Assembly (NCBI GenBank): GCA_963853835.1 | Contig: OY970821.1 | Span: 51,848,646 to 51,912,645, forward strand | Origin: Calendula officinalis | Lineage: Eukaryota > Streptophyta > Magnoliopsida > Asterales > Asteraceae | Direction: 5' to 3' | Length of the DNA stretch: 64,000 nt | Shown here: positions 36,857-48,901 of the stretch, piece after piece | How the letters are laid out: each line of letters opens with the position of its first letter | Position numbering within the stretch: position 1 is the first letter of the stretch | Notes under the pieces: generated by a model | What the model was told of the DNA's origin: nothing | Databases searched by the model: none | What the model saw: only the letters and a program-made list of their open reading frames with translations | Made by a program: the position numbers and the translations under genes

Positions 36857-37316
36857 TCTCTCTTAATTTTCCTTAAAACTGAGCGTTCAGTATCACCTCT
36901 GTTGATACTGACCACTCAGTATCACTAGTCTGTTATCATCAAAATTTAAAATTTTTATTTTTTTATTAATTTCCAGAGTAAATTAATTATTTTTATAATT
37001 TTAAAATTTTTTTTAAATTAATTTTTTTTAAACTCAGTATTGGGGTATGACGGCGTTCACACCGAGCTTAACCCTCATACTGCCCAACGGTAACCTTTCT
37101 TAATAGGAAAGTTACCGTTTGCACAGGATAAGGCAGTCAAATCAGCCGGTTTAACTTCCCAATACCTTAATTATCTTTCAATCACCTATAAATAACCGTT
37201 TTTTTTTTACTTCAAATATCTTTTAACAGTTATTCATTCTTTTATTTTAAATTCTCTCTGCGATTAACGATTTCACTTTCTATTAGCAAGCAAAAACTCT
37301 TAAATCAAAATCACAG
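36857..37316 (+). promoter_or_regulatory. spacer and putative internal promoter, copy B
   Basis: 36857-37050 is an AT-rich spacer with CAGTATC/TACTGAC motifs. An inverted repeat follows (arms 37086-37099 and 37106-37119, AACGGTAACC/GTTACCGTT). A TATA box TATAAATA lies at 37187-37194, 123 nt before the ATG at 37317. The same layout is present in copies A and C. It would give the envelope-like gene its own transcript with a leader of about 90 nt. Confidence 0.6.
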
Positions 37317-38673
37317 ATGGCGAATTACACTTTCGTTGCTCCAGAGGTTGAATCGGAAATCAAATTCCGAAATGATGAACTGCCCAGGTTTGCGAGGAAC
37401 AACATCACAGCAAATTTCACTATTCCTCAAGCCTGGGTATGCCAAGAATTCACAAACATTGTGACTTTTATGAAGCATTGCCCAATTGCTCGTGCACTGA
37501 CCTTGTCTCCTCGAGCAATTTACCCAGAAATGCTATGCGAGTTTTGGTACTCTGCCACACTCGATTCTCCAGATATGATTGCTGGGTGGGTAATTAGAGA
37601 TCAAAGAAGGGCATTTGTTTCTACTGCCATCATTCGTGAAACACTGAGGCTTCCCGCTCAAGCTCAGTATGACCCATTCGTTGATAGAACAGAGGCACGC
37701 GCAGTATTGCCATTCTTGGGTAGAAGAGGAACAACGGGAATCATCAAAAGAAACGAATTTGGTCCTATGTGGGGTATTCTCATTACAACAATTATTCGGT
37801 GTATGACCCACAAGACGGGTGCTTTGGACCAAATAAATGAATTTGGGATGCAAATAGTACATGCTCTGTACTATGGAAGAAACATTGATTATGCACGGCT
37901 CATTTTTAATGAATTAGCTACTTTGGTTCGGGCTAACACAAGGGATTGTAATGTCCCTTTCTGCAGATTCTTATCACTCATCTTTCAACACTAAATGCCC
38001 ACACATTCTGATGATGAGTTTCACAGTCCAAGGGTTGATCTTCCTCCTCTTAGTGAGAAGATCTTCTTTTACAGGCCAAGACAAGGAGAGCCTCTACTGA
38101 GTCCTTATATGTGGGCCATTGTTCAAGAACACATAAATGAGGAAGCAGACATGTCTGATTCTGAATCAGACAATGATGATGATGATGATGATAATGATGA
38201 TAATAGTGGTAATGGAGGAAATGCTGGTCAAGATGTTGAGATGCCAGATGTGCAGGATGTTCCACAAGTTCAAGAACCGACTCAACAACATTCCTCTCAT
38301 ACTGAGTCGACTGAAGCCACACAGCTTGTCCTCAGAAGAAGAAGAAGAAACCTCTCACCAGTCATTATGGATGTGTTATCATCTGAGGAGGTGCAGCCTG
38401 CAAATGTTCCATCATTAACTGCTTCTCTTCAAGCCCAAAGCTTAGTTGCAGCCACCGCTGACCTTCCAGGTCCAGAACTAGTTCCAACTGCTCAACCAAT
38501 TGAGGAACCTCATGTTCCTCTTGATGTGGAGATTCAATATGAGCAAACTACACTGGAAGGTGCTCAGCAAGAAAGACAAGTCGGTATTGAAGATGTTGGT
38601 GCTGCACATCAACAATCACATGATCCTGCACCGACCTCTGCTGATGCTAGAAGGGAATCTGACAGAGTCTCAG
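37317..38673 (+). pseudogene. envelope-like gene exon 1, copy B (one stop)
   Basis: Same domain plan as copy C: a conserved N-terminal region (FRNDELPRFARNN, GWVIRDQRRAFVST, FGPMWGIL, INEFGMQIVHALYYGRNIDYARLIFNELATL is present but split here for brevity), then an acidic Asp-rich tract near 38160-38200 and an Arg-rich RRRRR cluster. A TAA at 37992-37994 breaks it at the boundary between globular and acidic parts. The exon ends at 38673, one base into a codon, before GTATGAAT. Function unknown; not recognised beyond the Sirevirus third-ORF class. Confidence 0.8.
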
Positions 38674-39367
38674 GTATGAATTTCTAAAAAGCCTTCAAAC
38701 TTCTATATATATATATATATTTCATTCCCCAATAGAGACTAAGTATTGGCCAGTACCAACTCAATACTGACCAAAGTCTCAAACGATCTTTCAAATATAT
38801 ATCCTTTTATGGCCAACATAGCTAGCCCACTGCTGCTATGAAAAATTCATATACTGAGCACTTTCAATTGATCATTGTCAGTCTACAGTTGTCTCAACAT
38901 TTAAAGAGACAATGGTGGTTGATGTCACACTGACACCCACTGGTGCTGCTTGAATAATGTCCAATTTATTTTTGAGTTGGGTAGCATAATTCAAGAAATG
39001 ATAACAAACCCTTAAGCCACAAAATCCAAAAATTTTCCATGGGGTTTAGCCACATTTCTGTTATCACTCTAATACCGAGTGATAAACATTGAAAATAACA
39101 AGAAGCACATCCCAGGCTTCGAATTCCCAAACCCAAACCTTTTAGTAAATGTGACTTATCCTATATTGAGCTACTTAAACTTTCACACTCACTTTTACTA
39201 AAACCTTCTTACACATGCTATGCACAAGTCCACAATATTTCATCATAAACCAGATGAAATACAGACTTCACAAACTCTGTTTATATGATTATAGAATTAA
39301 ACAACACCACAATTCTATTTGATAAACCTTTCTTTCTAACCAGTTTTATATTTTTTTGTTTCTTTAG
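38674..39367 (+). other. predicted intron in envelope-like gene, copy B
   Basis: A 694-bp stretch, CAG/GTATGAAT to TTTTTTTGTTTCTTTAG/CACC, with a TA microsatellite at about 38704-38720. The open frame that seems to start inside it at 39285 is out of frame with exon 2, because of a longer T run. This supports non-coding status. Confidence 0.72.
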
Positions 39368-41241
39368 CACCATCTGTGCAGGGTATTCCAGCATCACAGG
39401 CTGCAGAAGAACAAGTGACTCTGCAAGCAATCATGCAGAATATTCTGGCCATTCAACACACTCAGAATACAATTTTGGCCAGAATGGACACTATGAGTAG
39501 GGACATTGACTCCATCAAACAGTCAGTCTCACTACTCCAACAACAACATAAGCCTCCATCTCCTCCACCATCCTCACATGGTGGACATAATGAAGAAGGA
39601 GAAGGCGATGATGATCCTACACATATGCAATCACCCTCCCATGCCAATACTGAGGGTGATACTGATGCTGCGACTGAGCCCATGCCATCCCCTACCATTG
39701 AAGCACCACAAGGGGACATGGGTGGTGATACTGATCCTCTTCCCTCCCCATCCAATGATAACAATAAGGGGGAGAAGAGACAAAGAGATACTGAGGTTGA
39801 TCAACCTGAGCCATCTGCTCAGGGGGAGAAAAGACAAAGATTGAATGAAGACCAACCTACACAACAAGAACAACAACAACAACAACAACATCAGCAGAGT
39901 CCTCATACTGAACCACTTCGATTTCAGTATGAGAGAAGAAGACAAAGAAGTAGGTCAGTACCACACTTTGAAGACCCACTTGAGCCATCTGCTCAGGGGG
40001 AGACTCACACTGACCAACCACAGCAAGTTTATACTGAGCCACCTATTCTAGAAGAAAACAACTTGCAAATTGTGGTATATAGGCCTTTCATCTGGCCTAT
40101 TGCTGATGATGAAGATGAAGAACCAGGTTTAGTGAACTATGCACTGAATCTGGTAGAACAAGAAAATTCTTCATCATCATCCTCGGATGATGAAGAACCA
40201 GAAAATCTGGTGATTAGAAGAAGGAGTTCCTTATCAAGAAGACCCATCAATGCAGTTCTCACTTCTTCTGAATCAAGTGAGGAACCTGCTTCTTTGGTAA
40301 CAAGACAAAGAAGACCTATTCATACATTGGACAGTGATACTGAGCAGGCTCCAAGACTGACTTCTCAACAACTCTGGGCAGAACAAGAAAGATTTTTATA
40401 TGAGCAAGAGTTGGGAATCAAAGCTGAACCAGAATCTGACCCAGATACTGATACTCCTGGTCCTTCACATAGAATCTCAAGAAAGGGTCCAGACCATATT
40501 CAACATTATTGGAATATGGTTGCTGCTAGGACTCAGTATAAGGAGGAAAGGAATGAGTTCTTGAGGACCAAAACATTTCCAAATGTAAGGGGGATACATT
40601 GGTTAAATCTGGATGTCAATAAAGTAAAAGTGAAGCTCAAAGAAGGAAGAATCACTATCACTTGTACTGGCTTAACCAGTCCTCCCATGAAGATATTTAT
40701 TCATGATATTCAAAGAATTGGTCTTCAAGACTGGGTGAAGATCACAAGACTGATCAAAGAGCTTCCAAAGAAATCAACTTATGATCAAATAGTCTTGGAT
40801 GAGATCTGTGCAGTAGCTGTAGTATGTTATGAGAAGGACTTACTTCATGAAATAGAGTATAGAACACTCAGTGTGATGACTGAGGCTTACTCAAACAACA
40901 GACCAGAATGTCTTCATACATACAAGTAACTTAAAAATTACCCTCTTCCTCCTAACCTTGTTTTTCAGGATCAAAAGAGTGTCATATATCCAACTTCTGG
41001 ATATATGTATACTGACTCAGAGGATAGAGAGTGCTTCATTTCTGAAGAAGATCTACCAAGAGCTCAAATCAGTCACCTTGTTGGACTGAAATGGATGATC
41101 ACCAAGAAAGAAGACTCTTGGTTCAGAAAGAAGATTGTTGTAGTTCTGAATTGTAGAAGGGATGAACTCAAAAGCAGAGAAGAGTTTGTCCACATCAAAC
41201 AAGAAGTCTTCTATGAGAATGAAGCCATCAACAGCAAATGA
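39368..41241 (+). pseudogene. envelope-like gene exon 2, copy B (one stop)
   Basis: Coiled-coil-like start (residues about 1-45 of the exon: TLQAIMQNILAIQ, then DSIKQSVSLLQQ). A long low-complexity part has GEKRQRD repeats, a CAA-coded Gln run at about 39862-39895 and acidic Ser-rich stretches. The conserved C-terminal domain includes NLQIVVYRPFIWP, QHYWNMV, CTGLTSPPMKIF and GLKWMITKKEDSWFRKK. A TAA at 40927-40929 lies inside the C-terminal domain; the same frame then runs to the natural stop at 41239-41241. Purine tracts AGGGGGAGA within it (39767, 39821, 39995) copy the core of the true polypurine tract. Confidence 0.8.
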
Positions 41242-41310
41242 AGAAGAAGATGTTGCTACCCATGCTGTTGTATTTTTTGTTTATCTCTTTGTAATTGTTT
41301 TGTTATCATT

Positions 41311-41324
41311 AGATAGGGGGAGAT
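41311..41324 (+). other. polypurine tract, copy B
   Basis: AGATAGGGGGAGAT lies immediately before the 3' LTR. Confidence 0.93.
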
Positions 41325-41829
41325 TGTTAAGGCAAAAAGCCTTGCCCCTTTGGATCTTAAGATAACAAAACAACCTAGACAAGCTTTGATTAATATGTAG
41401 AATAATATAGCTAAGTTTAGGTCTGATACTGAGTGATCAGTATTGGAACTCAGTATCAGTACTCAGTATCAGATATTGATACTGAGTAGAAGGACTGAGT
41501 AGAAGGACTGAGTTACAATATGTAACGGACTAAGATCAAATCCCTTGATCTTAGTCATTTTCCTACCTTAGTCCTTCGGTTACTCCTTTGCTCATTATGT
41601 AAGATCTCTATATCATTATAAATAGAGATCATCTTGCAAAGGAGAACTCACCAATTCACTTTACACTTTCATACCTTTTGTAATTGATCAGTGGTCTTGT
41701 TATTCCGCAACAAGCCACACTTAGTGGAATTATACATTTGACTCATATCTTGTTCTTATCCAATATTTGTCTTAGAATTATAATTAACCAATCAATTAAC
41801 CAACTAAACCAGGGTGTTGTGACCTAACA
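41325..41829 (+). repeat. 3' LTR, copy B (505 bp)
   Basis: Same length as the 5' LTR, with about eight substitutions by eye. It is followed by TTTGA (41830-41834), the target-site duplication. Confidence 0.96.
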
Positions 41830-41834
41830 TTTGA
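41830..41834. repeat. target-site duplication of copy B, right
   Basis: TTTGA, matching 20565-20569. Confidence 0.97.
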
Positions 41835-42015
41835 AACTGAAATAATTGTTCGTAAACTTAATGTTCTATTCATGGCTCACGACAATCCACTGCTCATATC
41901 CTCCAGTCTCACTGTGCTCCTAATCACCTGAAAAACATAAATATAAAAGGGTCAACAATAATGTTGAGTGAATCCACAGGGTTATTGTTTATGGTAAAAG
42001 TATTGTGTTTGCTAC
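41835..42015 (-). repeat. Ty3/gypsy-type LTR fragment, part 2
   Basis: It continues the sequence interrupted at 20569. It stops at GCTAC (42011-42015), where LARD2 is inserted; the other side of that insertion lies beyond the window. Confidence 0.55.
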
Positions 42016-44769
42016 TGTAACGCCCCGAATTTCTGATAATTAAAATATTATTTTTATTTAATTATTTAATTACTTGTGTTTAAATAATATTGAGAATTAA
42101 TGTATCAATAAACGTTTAGAATTTCCCGAGCCTTGCGATTAGAAGTGCGTCGTGCGTGACCTAAACCCGAAGCCGGCCGAATAGGCCAAGGCCTCTTTTT
42201 GCGATTCATGTTTCCAGCCTAGGCCGGATAACCCTCATTCTATTTTAGTTCGGCCTTTACTCACTCGAGTCCTTCAGCTAAGTCTTTTAGGCCCGAGTTA
42301 AGGCCTTAAGCCCGTTTGTGGTGTTTTGTTTTAGCCCGATTATTGGCTTAAAAGTCTAGAGCCCATAGAGTTTAATACTTAAGCTAAATATACCCTAATC
42401 CTCCCAAAATCTTTTCCAGCCGTGAACCACCTCGTATTGGTTCCCTCGATCATTTCTAAACCGCCGTTGAAGCTCCACCGTCATCTTTTATTTTAATTGG
42501 GATTCCGGCTAAACCAATGAAGTCCCACCGTCATCTATTTATTTTCCTCTTTGTTTTGGTATTTCCGATAAACCCAAAACCACCACCACCTTGCTCTTTC
42601 TTTTTTCCCTCTTCCGGCAGAATCCTAAAGAAAAACCCATCACTTGTTTTTGTTAATTGATCCGGCAAAGACAGCAGCACACCATCGCCAATTCCTATTT
42701 TTCTTTCTTTAATTCCGACAACATCCATCCAGCCACCACCTTGGTTTTATTTTCCATGTGATCTCCGGCAGGATAGGACGCAAAGCAACCAAGAACCACC
42801 ATCGAGCAGAATTCTGTGTTGCGGGTATGATCGAGATTTGCATATCGGGTGTCGGGTTTGAATAGTGAAATCGCCGAGCAGATTACAAGTCGGGGATTGG
42901 TGGCCACGAACAAGAAGTAAGAAAGCAACAAGCAGATTTGTGGAGAACTTTTCTTGAGCAGGTTTCCCGATCGTGCCATTTATTCGGTAGAACTCTAAAC
43001 CATTCCTTCGCTATTTGATTACGTTTAATCTATGACTAATTGAGTTTTATTGTAAGGTGCGAGTGTGTATCACCGGGTTGGGACTGAGTCGTGGAGGGCT
43101 CGGTTTCGTTTTGTCATTGTTATATCAATTCTTGAGTTCGGTTCTATTGTTGTTTCGTTGTAGCCGTCGTTCTTAATCGAGTCTCGCATGAAATATGTTT
43201 TCGTCGCGGGTTGTAGTAATCCTAATCGCTGAGTTTCTGACTTCGTATGGATGTCGGGATGGGTTGGGTAAATCCGTGGTCGTTTTAGATAAACGTCATT
43301 AAACGAAAAACCGGGAACCGAACCCGTAGGGTTTTGGTTCCCTAAACCGAAACTTAATGTAAACAAAAGATTTAGTTTAGTGAAAACATGTTTCTGAAAC
43401 TATAAATGGGTTACGGGACTGTCGGGTGTCTCGGTAATAAGCGGGTGAATGTCGGGATTCAAAACGGGTTTAAACGACATGCTGAGTTTTTAGGCAGATT
43501 CTTTAGTCTGTGTTCGAGCCTGTTTTTACCACACTTAAAATATGTTTTTGGATTTTTGGCCCGTGATGGTCACTTGTTTTCTGAGTTAGCTTTTCAATGC
43601 CGCAACCCTCTCGTCAATCCGAATTACGGTTTAAAAGTTATAGCTAATTTAGTATGCTGCTGTTAGGAAGTTGACCTGTGCAGCATGTCTGTCTTGCAAC
43701 ACTGTTTTGAGACACTTAGAATCTGTTTTGGCCAGTGACCGTCTCACAGAGATGTGTAGTTCTGGTTGTCTACTTTTCATGGTTAAAATAGGAGATAAAT
43801 CTATTGCACAGTTTAAGAGTTATGGCAGTTCCCGTGAGACCGACGGATGCTGCCAGTTTTTCTGAAATAAGGACAAGGGGTTAGATTCTAATCCGGGATT
43901 TCGTTTTTCTTTGGTTTTAGGACCGTCTAGGGGATAACGTGCTGTCTTTCTGATTGTCGGGAACCCTTGGAGCTTACGTTTCTCGAGGTGAGTATTCTCA
44001 CCGTGTATTCAGTTTTAACGTTATACATGTATGACTTACGTGTTACATTACTTGCACCATATTTGCTATCTGAGTTATTTGTTATCTGAGTTATCTGTTA
44101 TCTGGAGTTATCTGTGATCTAGCATCTTGTGTTCTGAGTTTCTGAGTTCTGAGTTTCTGAGTTCTGAGTTTCTGAGTAATGAGTTAAACATTAAACATAA
44201 TATATCTGACTTGAAACCGAAGAGCACTGGTGTTAGACGTTTTGAATTGGCTCCGAAGAGTACTGGTGCCAGGCCTTTTGACTCAACACCGAAGAGTACA
44301 GGTGTTGAGGTGGTGTGAGGCGGGTCGAGGTTGATCTCTCGCCCCAAGTCACACTAGCGCGCTATATAAATTAAAATCTGAGTAATAAAATCTGAGAAAT
44401 AAATCTGAGTAATTAATCGAGTAGATTCTGAGTAGGAGTACACCGATGTGCCCTCATGTCTTGTATGTTATGATTGTTTGCATTTTGAGAATTATTCACT
44501 CAGCTTCCCCAGCTGACCCAAACTTTCCCCCACATTGTTTCAGGTACCAGCAAAGGAAAGGAGAATGTGGACGGTTGACCGCTGTATCTTTTCATTACTG
44601 ATGTGGACATCATTTAATATTTTATAACACTTTACTTTATCTTAACTATTTCCGCAATAAATATGTATTAAATGTTAAATATTAATATCTGAGATTTATT
44701 TATGGGACCTTTTGATTATAATTTTGTTTTCAAAAATTTTAAAAATCTTGTAAATTTTAGGGTGTTACA
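42016..44769 (+). repeat. first LTR of LARD2 (2,754 bp)
   Basis: TGTAACGCCC to GGTGTTACA. It contains a TTCTGAGTTTCTGAG tandem repeat (44132-44176), three palindromes near 44211-44310 that are partly decayed compared with the second LTR, and a TATA box (TATATAAAT, about 44363-44371). Confidence 0.93.
44132..44176 (+). repeat. 15-bp tandem repeat in LARD2 LTR
   Basis: TTCTGAGTTTCTGAG about three times; also present in the second LTR at about 62485-62529. The short open frames across it are products of the repeat. Confidence 0.8.
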
Positions 44770-47700
44770 AGTTGGTATCAGAGCTCTGACTTGAGGGATT
44801 TGGGTTCGCAAGGGGCGAATTCAAACTCAAGTTTGAGTATCGAGTTTTTCAAACGAGAAAAGAGTCAAATACTTTTCTGAGAAAAGTTTCCACATCGAAC
44901 ATACAGCATGTCACGTCGACCTCTCGCTTCCTACTGCCGGTAATATTTAAGAGTATTATTTAATTGAGATTTTGCTATATTCTTAGTATAGACGAGTAGC
45001 ATATTCTGAGAATTTTCGGTTTATATCCTGAGAGAATTACTTATGATTGTATGGCTAAACATATATGTATATAGATATACTATTATGAGATTCCATAATT
45101 TTGTGAATAATTTAGAGCTTAATTTGAGCATAATTTCGATTTTAATTCTTAGAGTTCTATATTTATATATATGAAAAATATATACTGGAGAAAAGTGAAA
45201 TTATAAATACTAATGAGAAAATAATAAAAGTTCAATTTAGAGGAACACCTAATAGAGTTGAGGTGAAATTTTATAAATTCTGAGAAATTCGAACCAAAAT
45301 TGTAATAATGGGATATTAATTTATTATATAAGATCCATAAGCTGTGTAATGAGAAACATGATTTGAGTAAATGAGAAATGAGGAAATTATTAACATTAAA
45401 GAGGAGTACTTAATATTCGTATTGGGAGAATATTAAAATCTTTCATATGGGAGAAAACATTTAATAGACTGGGTCAATTAAAACGAGTAAATCAGAGATT
45501 AGTAAATCAAATTGATTAAGAATATTTTTAAGAGGCTTTACCAAGTTGAGTAAAAGAAAGAATTATTAAGCCAATAAAATGGGAAATAATTACATTTAGC
45601 TAAACGAGAATTATTAACAGGATCTAAAAGAGAATTATTGATCAGGGTTAAAAGAGGTGTTATGTAGATTAGAAATTAAAATTTTCGTGAATACAACGGA
45701 TCACGAGATATATTAGTTAAGCAGATTCCATATTAAGGTCAACAAGTTAGTATTTATTTAAGAATCATTAAATTGAGATAAAATGGGAAAAACATTTCGA
45801 GTAAGTAGGTTAAATTGCTGAGTGCAAAACTAAATGTGGATGACAAGTTAAGTGACAGATTAATAAGTTCACACGGATAGCTTAAAATAAACTATGTAAG
45901 TTTAATAGACTAATTAATTGAAAAATCGCTGAGTCAAATTAATCAGATATTATTGAAGCTCATCTTAAAGAGTAATTATATAAGAGGATTAAGAGGAAGC
46001 TAACGTCATCAATTTAATGATGATTTATTTAAAAACGAGTTAAAAGAGCGATAAATTGAATCAAATTAAACGAGGAACGCAATAACTGAGAACTCTGATC
46101 AAAAAGATATTAATCGACATGCTCACAAATTACAATAAATTTAATATAACTGTGAAGAGGATATAAGTTATATTTATGAGGAATGATAAATGGCATATCC
46201 AAATGAAAAGTTTAAAAGGAGATTTGTATTGTGAAAATAGCTAAGTGGAAATATTTCTATGAATCTGAGTTATCCGAGTATCGCGTACGAGACTAAATGT
46301 ACGCATGATTTTCTGAGTAATGGTTATGAGATGTTGAGTATGCACTGTTGAGTGCATATCTGTATTTATCAGACATTGAAAATAAACTTCCTTTCTCCTG
46401 AGTGTGATTAAAATTCCTTTCTTCTGAGTGTGATTTGTTGGTGGGTTTATATGTGGGAAGTTGTAAACTTTGGGATTTACTCGTGACCAAACAGAAGTAG
46501 GTGTCGAAAGTAATAGAGGGCCCCTATTATCGTACACACCGAACTTTTGGTTGGTTATGGGGAGATTTTGAAGGGAACGATGGACCAATGCTTGTTATTG
46601 TGAATTTAGTATGTGTATCCTAATTGTTTGTATGAATACATACTTGCTTGTTTATTTTGGTAGACAATACTAGTTCCAAACTCGAGGACGAGTTTTTCTC
46701 CAAGTGGAGTTGAGTAGGGGTAAAAAGGAAAATTGTCAAGAAATAATTATCATTAATTATTATTTATAAATATCATGAGCATGATGCTTATGCAGAGAGA
46801 TTTTGTTGGTATGAATTTAGTGTGAAATCTAGATACATATAATTGATCAAATAAATTATAAGAGTAACTATCAAATCAAGTTAATTGGGTTGAATGAATA
46901 TCGTGCAAAAGGGAAGTAGTAATACTACAAATATATACAAAATAAGACAGTATACTTATTCTTGGGTGGTTATAAATGTGATAATGAGAAATCATTAAAT
47001 TAAAGTGATGAGAACTTATTAATGAGTCGAATATGAGAAAACTGCTACAAGGAAATTTTGAGGAAAATGAGTTAAAAGATCGGTAATTTGCTGGTAACGA
47101 GTTATTATTAAAACGAGCTAAATGATAAAATTTTATTTTGATTAATTATGGAGTAATTTTGAGTTATAAGAAATTTACAAATCGAGTTACATAAGCAAAT
47201 TAATAAAATGAGTCAAAAGAGAAAAGTATTAAATTAACGGGAAGTTTTATTCAAATCTTTGAAGTATTATAAAGTGTTATGAGTTTTGAGGTATTATAAA
47301 ATTATATGAGAAAACTCTATTTACGAATAATTATTAAACTTGAGATGAGAACAACTATTCAGTAAATTTATATTGAACTTAGGAGAAATTTCGAAAAGAC
47401 GAGAATGTACTGAATTGATGAACCATGAGTAAACCGTAAGATTTAGAATAAAGTGTAACTGCGAATTGAGTAAATGAGAACTAAGGGATTAATTCGTAAT
47501 TTGAGTAACGAGAAATCATTATAAATAAGAGTATGAAATTTAATTGGAATTTTAGTGGGTAACATGAAATTAATGAGTAGATATGGTCAAAATAATTAAG
47601 AGACATTTTATCAGTGAAACTGTCTATTATAGGATCGTTAAACAAGATGAATGAGAAAACATCTATTAAAATATTATCGAGAAACCACTAAATGTAATAT

Positions 47701-48901
47701 AATGAGAACCTATTAAAGGGAATTAAATGACAAGATCGTTAATTGGAGCTATTTAAAGGGGTATCAACATCGGTAATATGCAAACCTAATAGAGTAAGGT
47801 AACAATATAATGTTAAAGAAGAGTTATTTTGAGAACCAATAACACGGTTGAGAGAGAGTATATCATTCCAAGTATTATAAGCTGGTAAATTGGAACACGC
47901 GAGTAGTAATAAGAACGAGTAAAAATGTGATTTATACCTAATGCTATTACTTGTAAATATTATTACCTTATGAGTTGTTACTGAGTTAGAGTTTTGGGTT
48001 TGCTTCTGAGTTAAGATTTATAAGTTTGCTCCTGAGTTATACATTTTTGAGTTATACTCCCGAGATATGTTTTGAGTTTATTTCTGAATGGGACTTGTGA
48101 GTTATATTTCCAGATCATATTTTGGAGTTATATACCTGAGTATATGAGAATTCTGTGTGATATGTATATTCCTTGTGATTTATTTGCATGGTTTTTATAT
48201 TAATTGATAATGGTGTAAACCGCTAAATTATTTATTATGCTGTTAACAAACTGTTGACCCATAGAGTAGAGGACCTTCCGAGTCATTTTGGTGGAAAATT
48301 GTCGATAATGAAATTTTTACCTGTTGCTAAAATGTGTAAGTGGTCATTTGATGGAGTTGTGCGGGAAGAAAATTTTCCATAAAAACTTGTTACCGTCATG
48401 AGAGATCCGAGTGTGATTGTGCAAATGGTTTGGATGACCTGGTACTACGCTGAGCATCTGGTATCGTCAACAAATCAATAGTAAATTTCCAAGTGGAGTT
48501 GAATCGGAGATTCAACACAACGTTAACCGCTGAGTGCAGCAACTGTGTCTGACTAGACGCCTTTAACAGAGTATCATGGGTTATTCTGTGCTTTTGTCGA
48601 CATTCCTTTCCATCGTTAAACCGAGATCCTTATAGAGCCTTTCGATTGTTATTCTTTTAGCCCTATCTTTTGTGCCGTTAGAGACGGAAGATTTTACGAG
48701 CAGTTGCAACAACTGGAGTTTATTATGATCGTGTAAGCCGCATTGACGAGTCATTTTATTTATTTATTTCATGACCTCTTCCTTGTCTCTATTTGAGGAT
48801 GTGTGTCGTTGGCAAGCTTGATTATGAGATATGAGACCGCTACCCTGAGTTCTTTCTAGCCATGACTTCGGGGACGAAGTCTATTTCAAGTGGAGTTGAG
48901 T
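44770..48901 (+). other. LARD2 internal domain, first unit (non-coding)
   Basis: 4.1 kb without a gag or pol frame, G-rich and C-poor on this strand. A conserved block at about 46430-46735 contains AAAGTAATAG-GGGCCC, and its 3' part reads LEDEFFSKWS plus stop (46681-46713). A second tract of the same kind is at 48490-48502. A third is at 48887-48899 (DFGDEVYFKWS plus stop) directly before the LTR. These look like repeated ends of a Ty3/gypsy pol gene with its polypurine-type tract. Confidence 0.75.
44773..44784 (+). other. primer-binding site, first unit of LARD2
   Basis: TGGTATCAGAGC, a perfect initiator-methionine tRNA match, three bases after the LTR. Confidence 0.93.

Larger units (their letters stand above)
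20570..41829 (+). mobile_element. Sirevirus-like element copy B, complete but split by LARD1
   Basis: Both ends are defined: LTRs of 505 bp at 20570-21074 and 41325-41829, with a perfect 5-bp duplication TTTGA at 20565-20569 and 41830-41834. By eye the LTRs differ at about 8 of 505 bases. Without LARD1 (9,740 bp plus its 5-bp duplication) the element is about 11.5 kb, like copy C. Gag has one stop; pol is cut by LARD1 and has a stop just after it; the envelope-like gene has two stops. Inactive for its own mobility as it stands. Confidence 0.97.

Noticed and set aside
42531..43366. Open frames of 65-98 codons on the minus strand, repeated at 61050-61721
   Set aside because: They fall in both LARD2 LTRs, with no domain resemblance; treated as chance frames.
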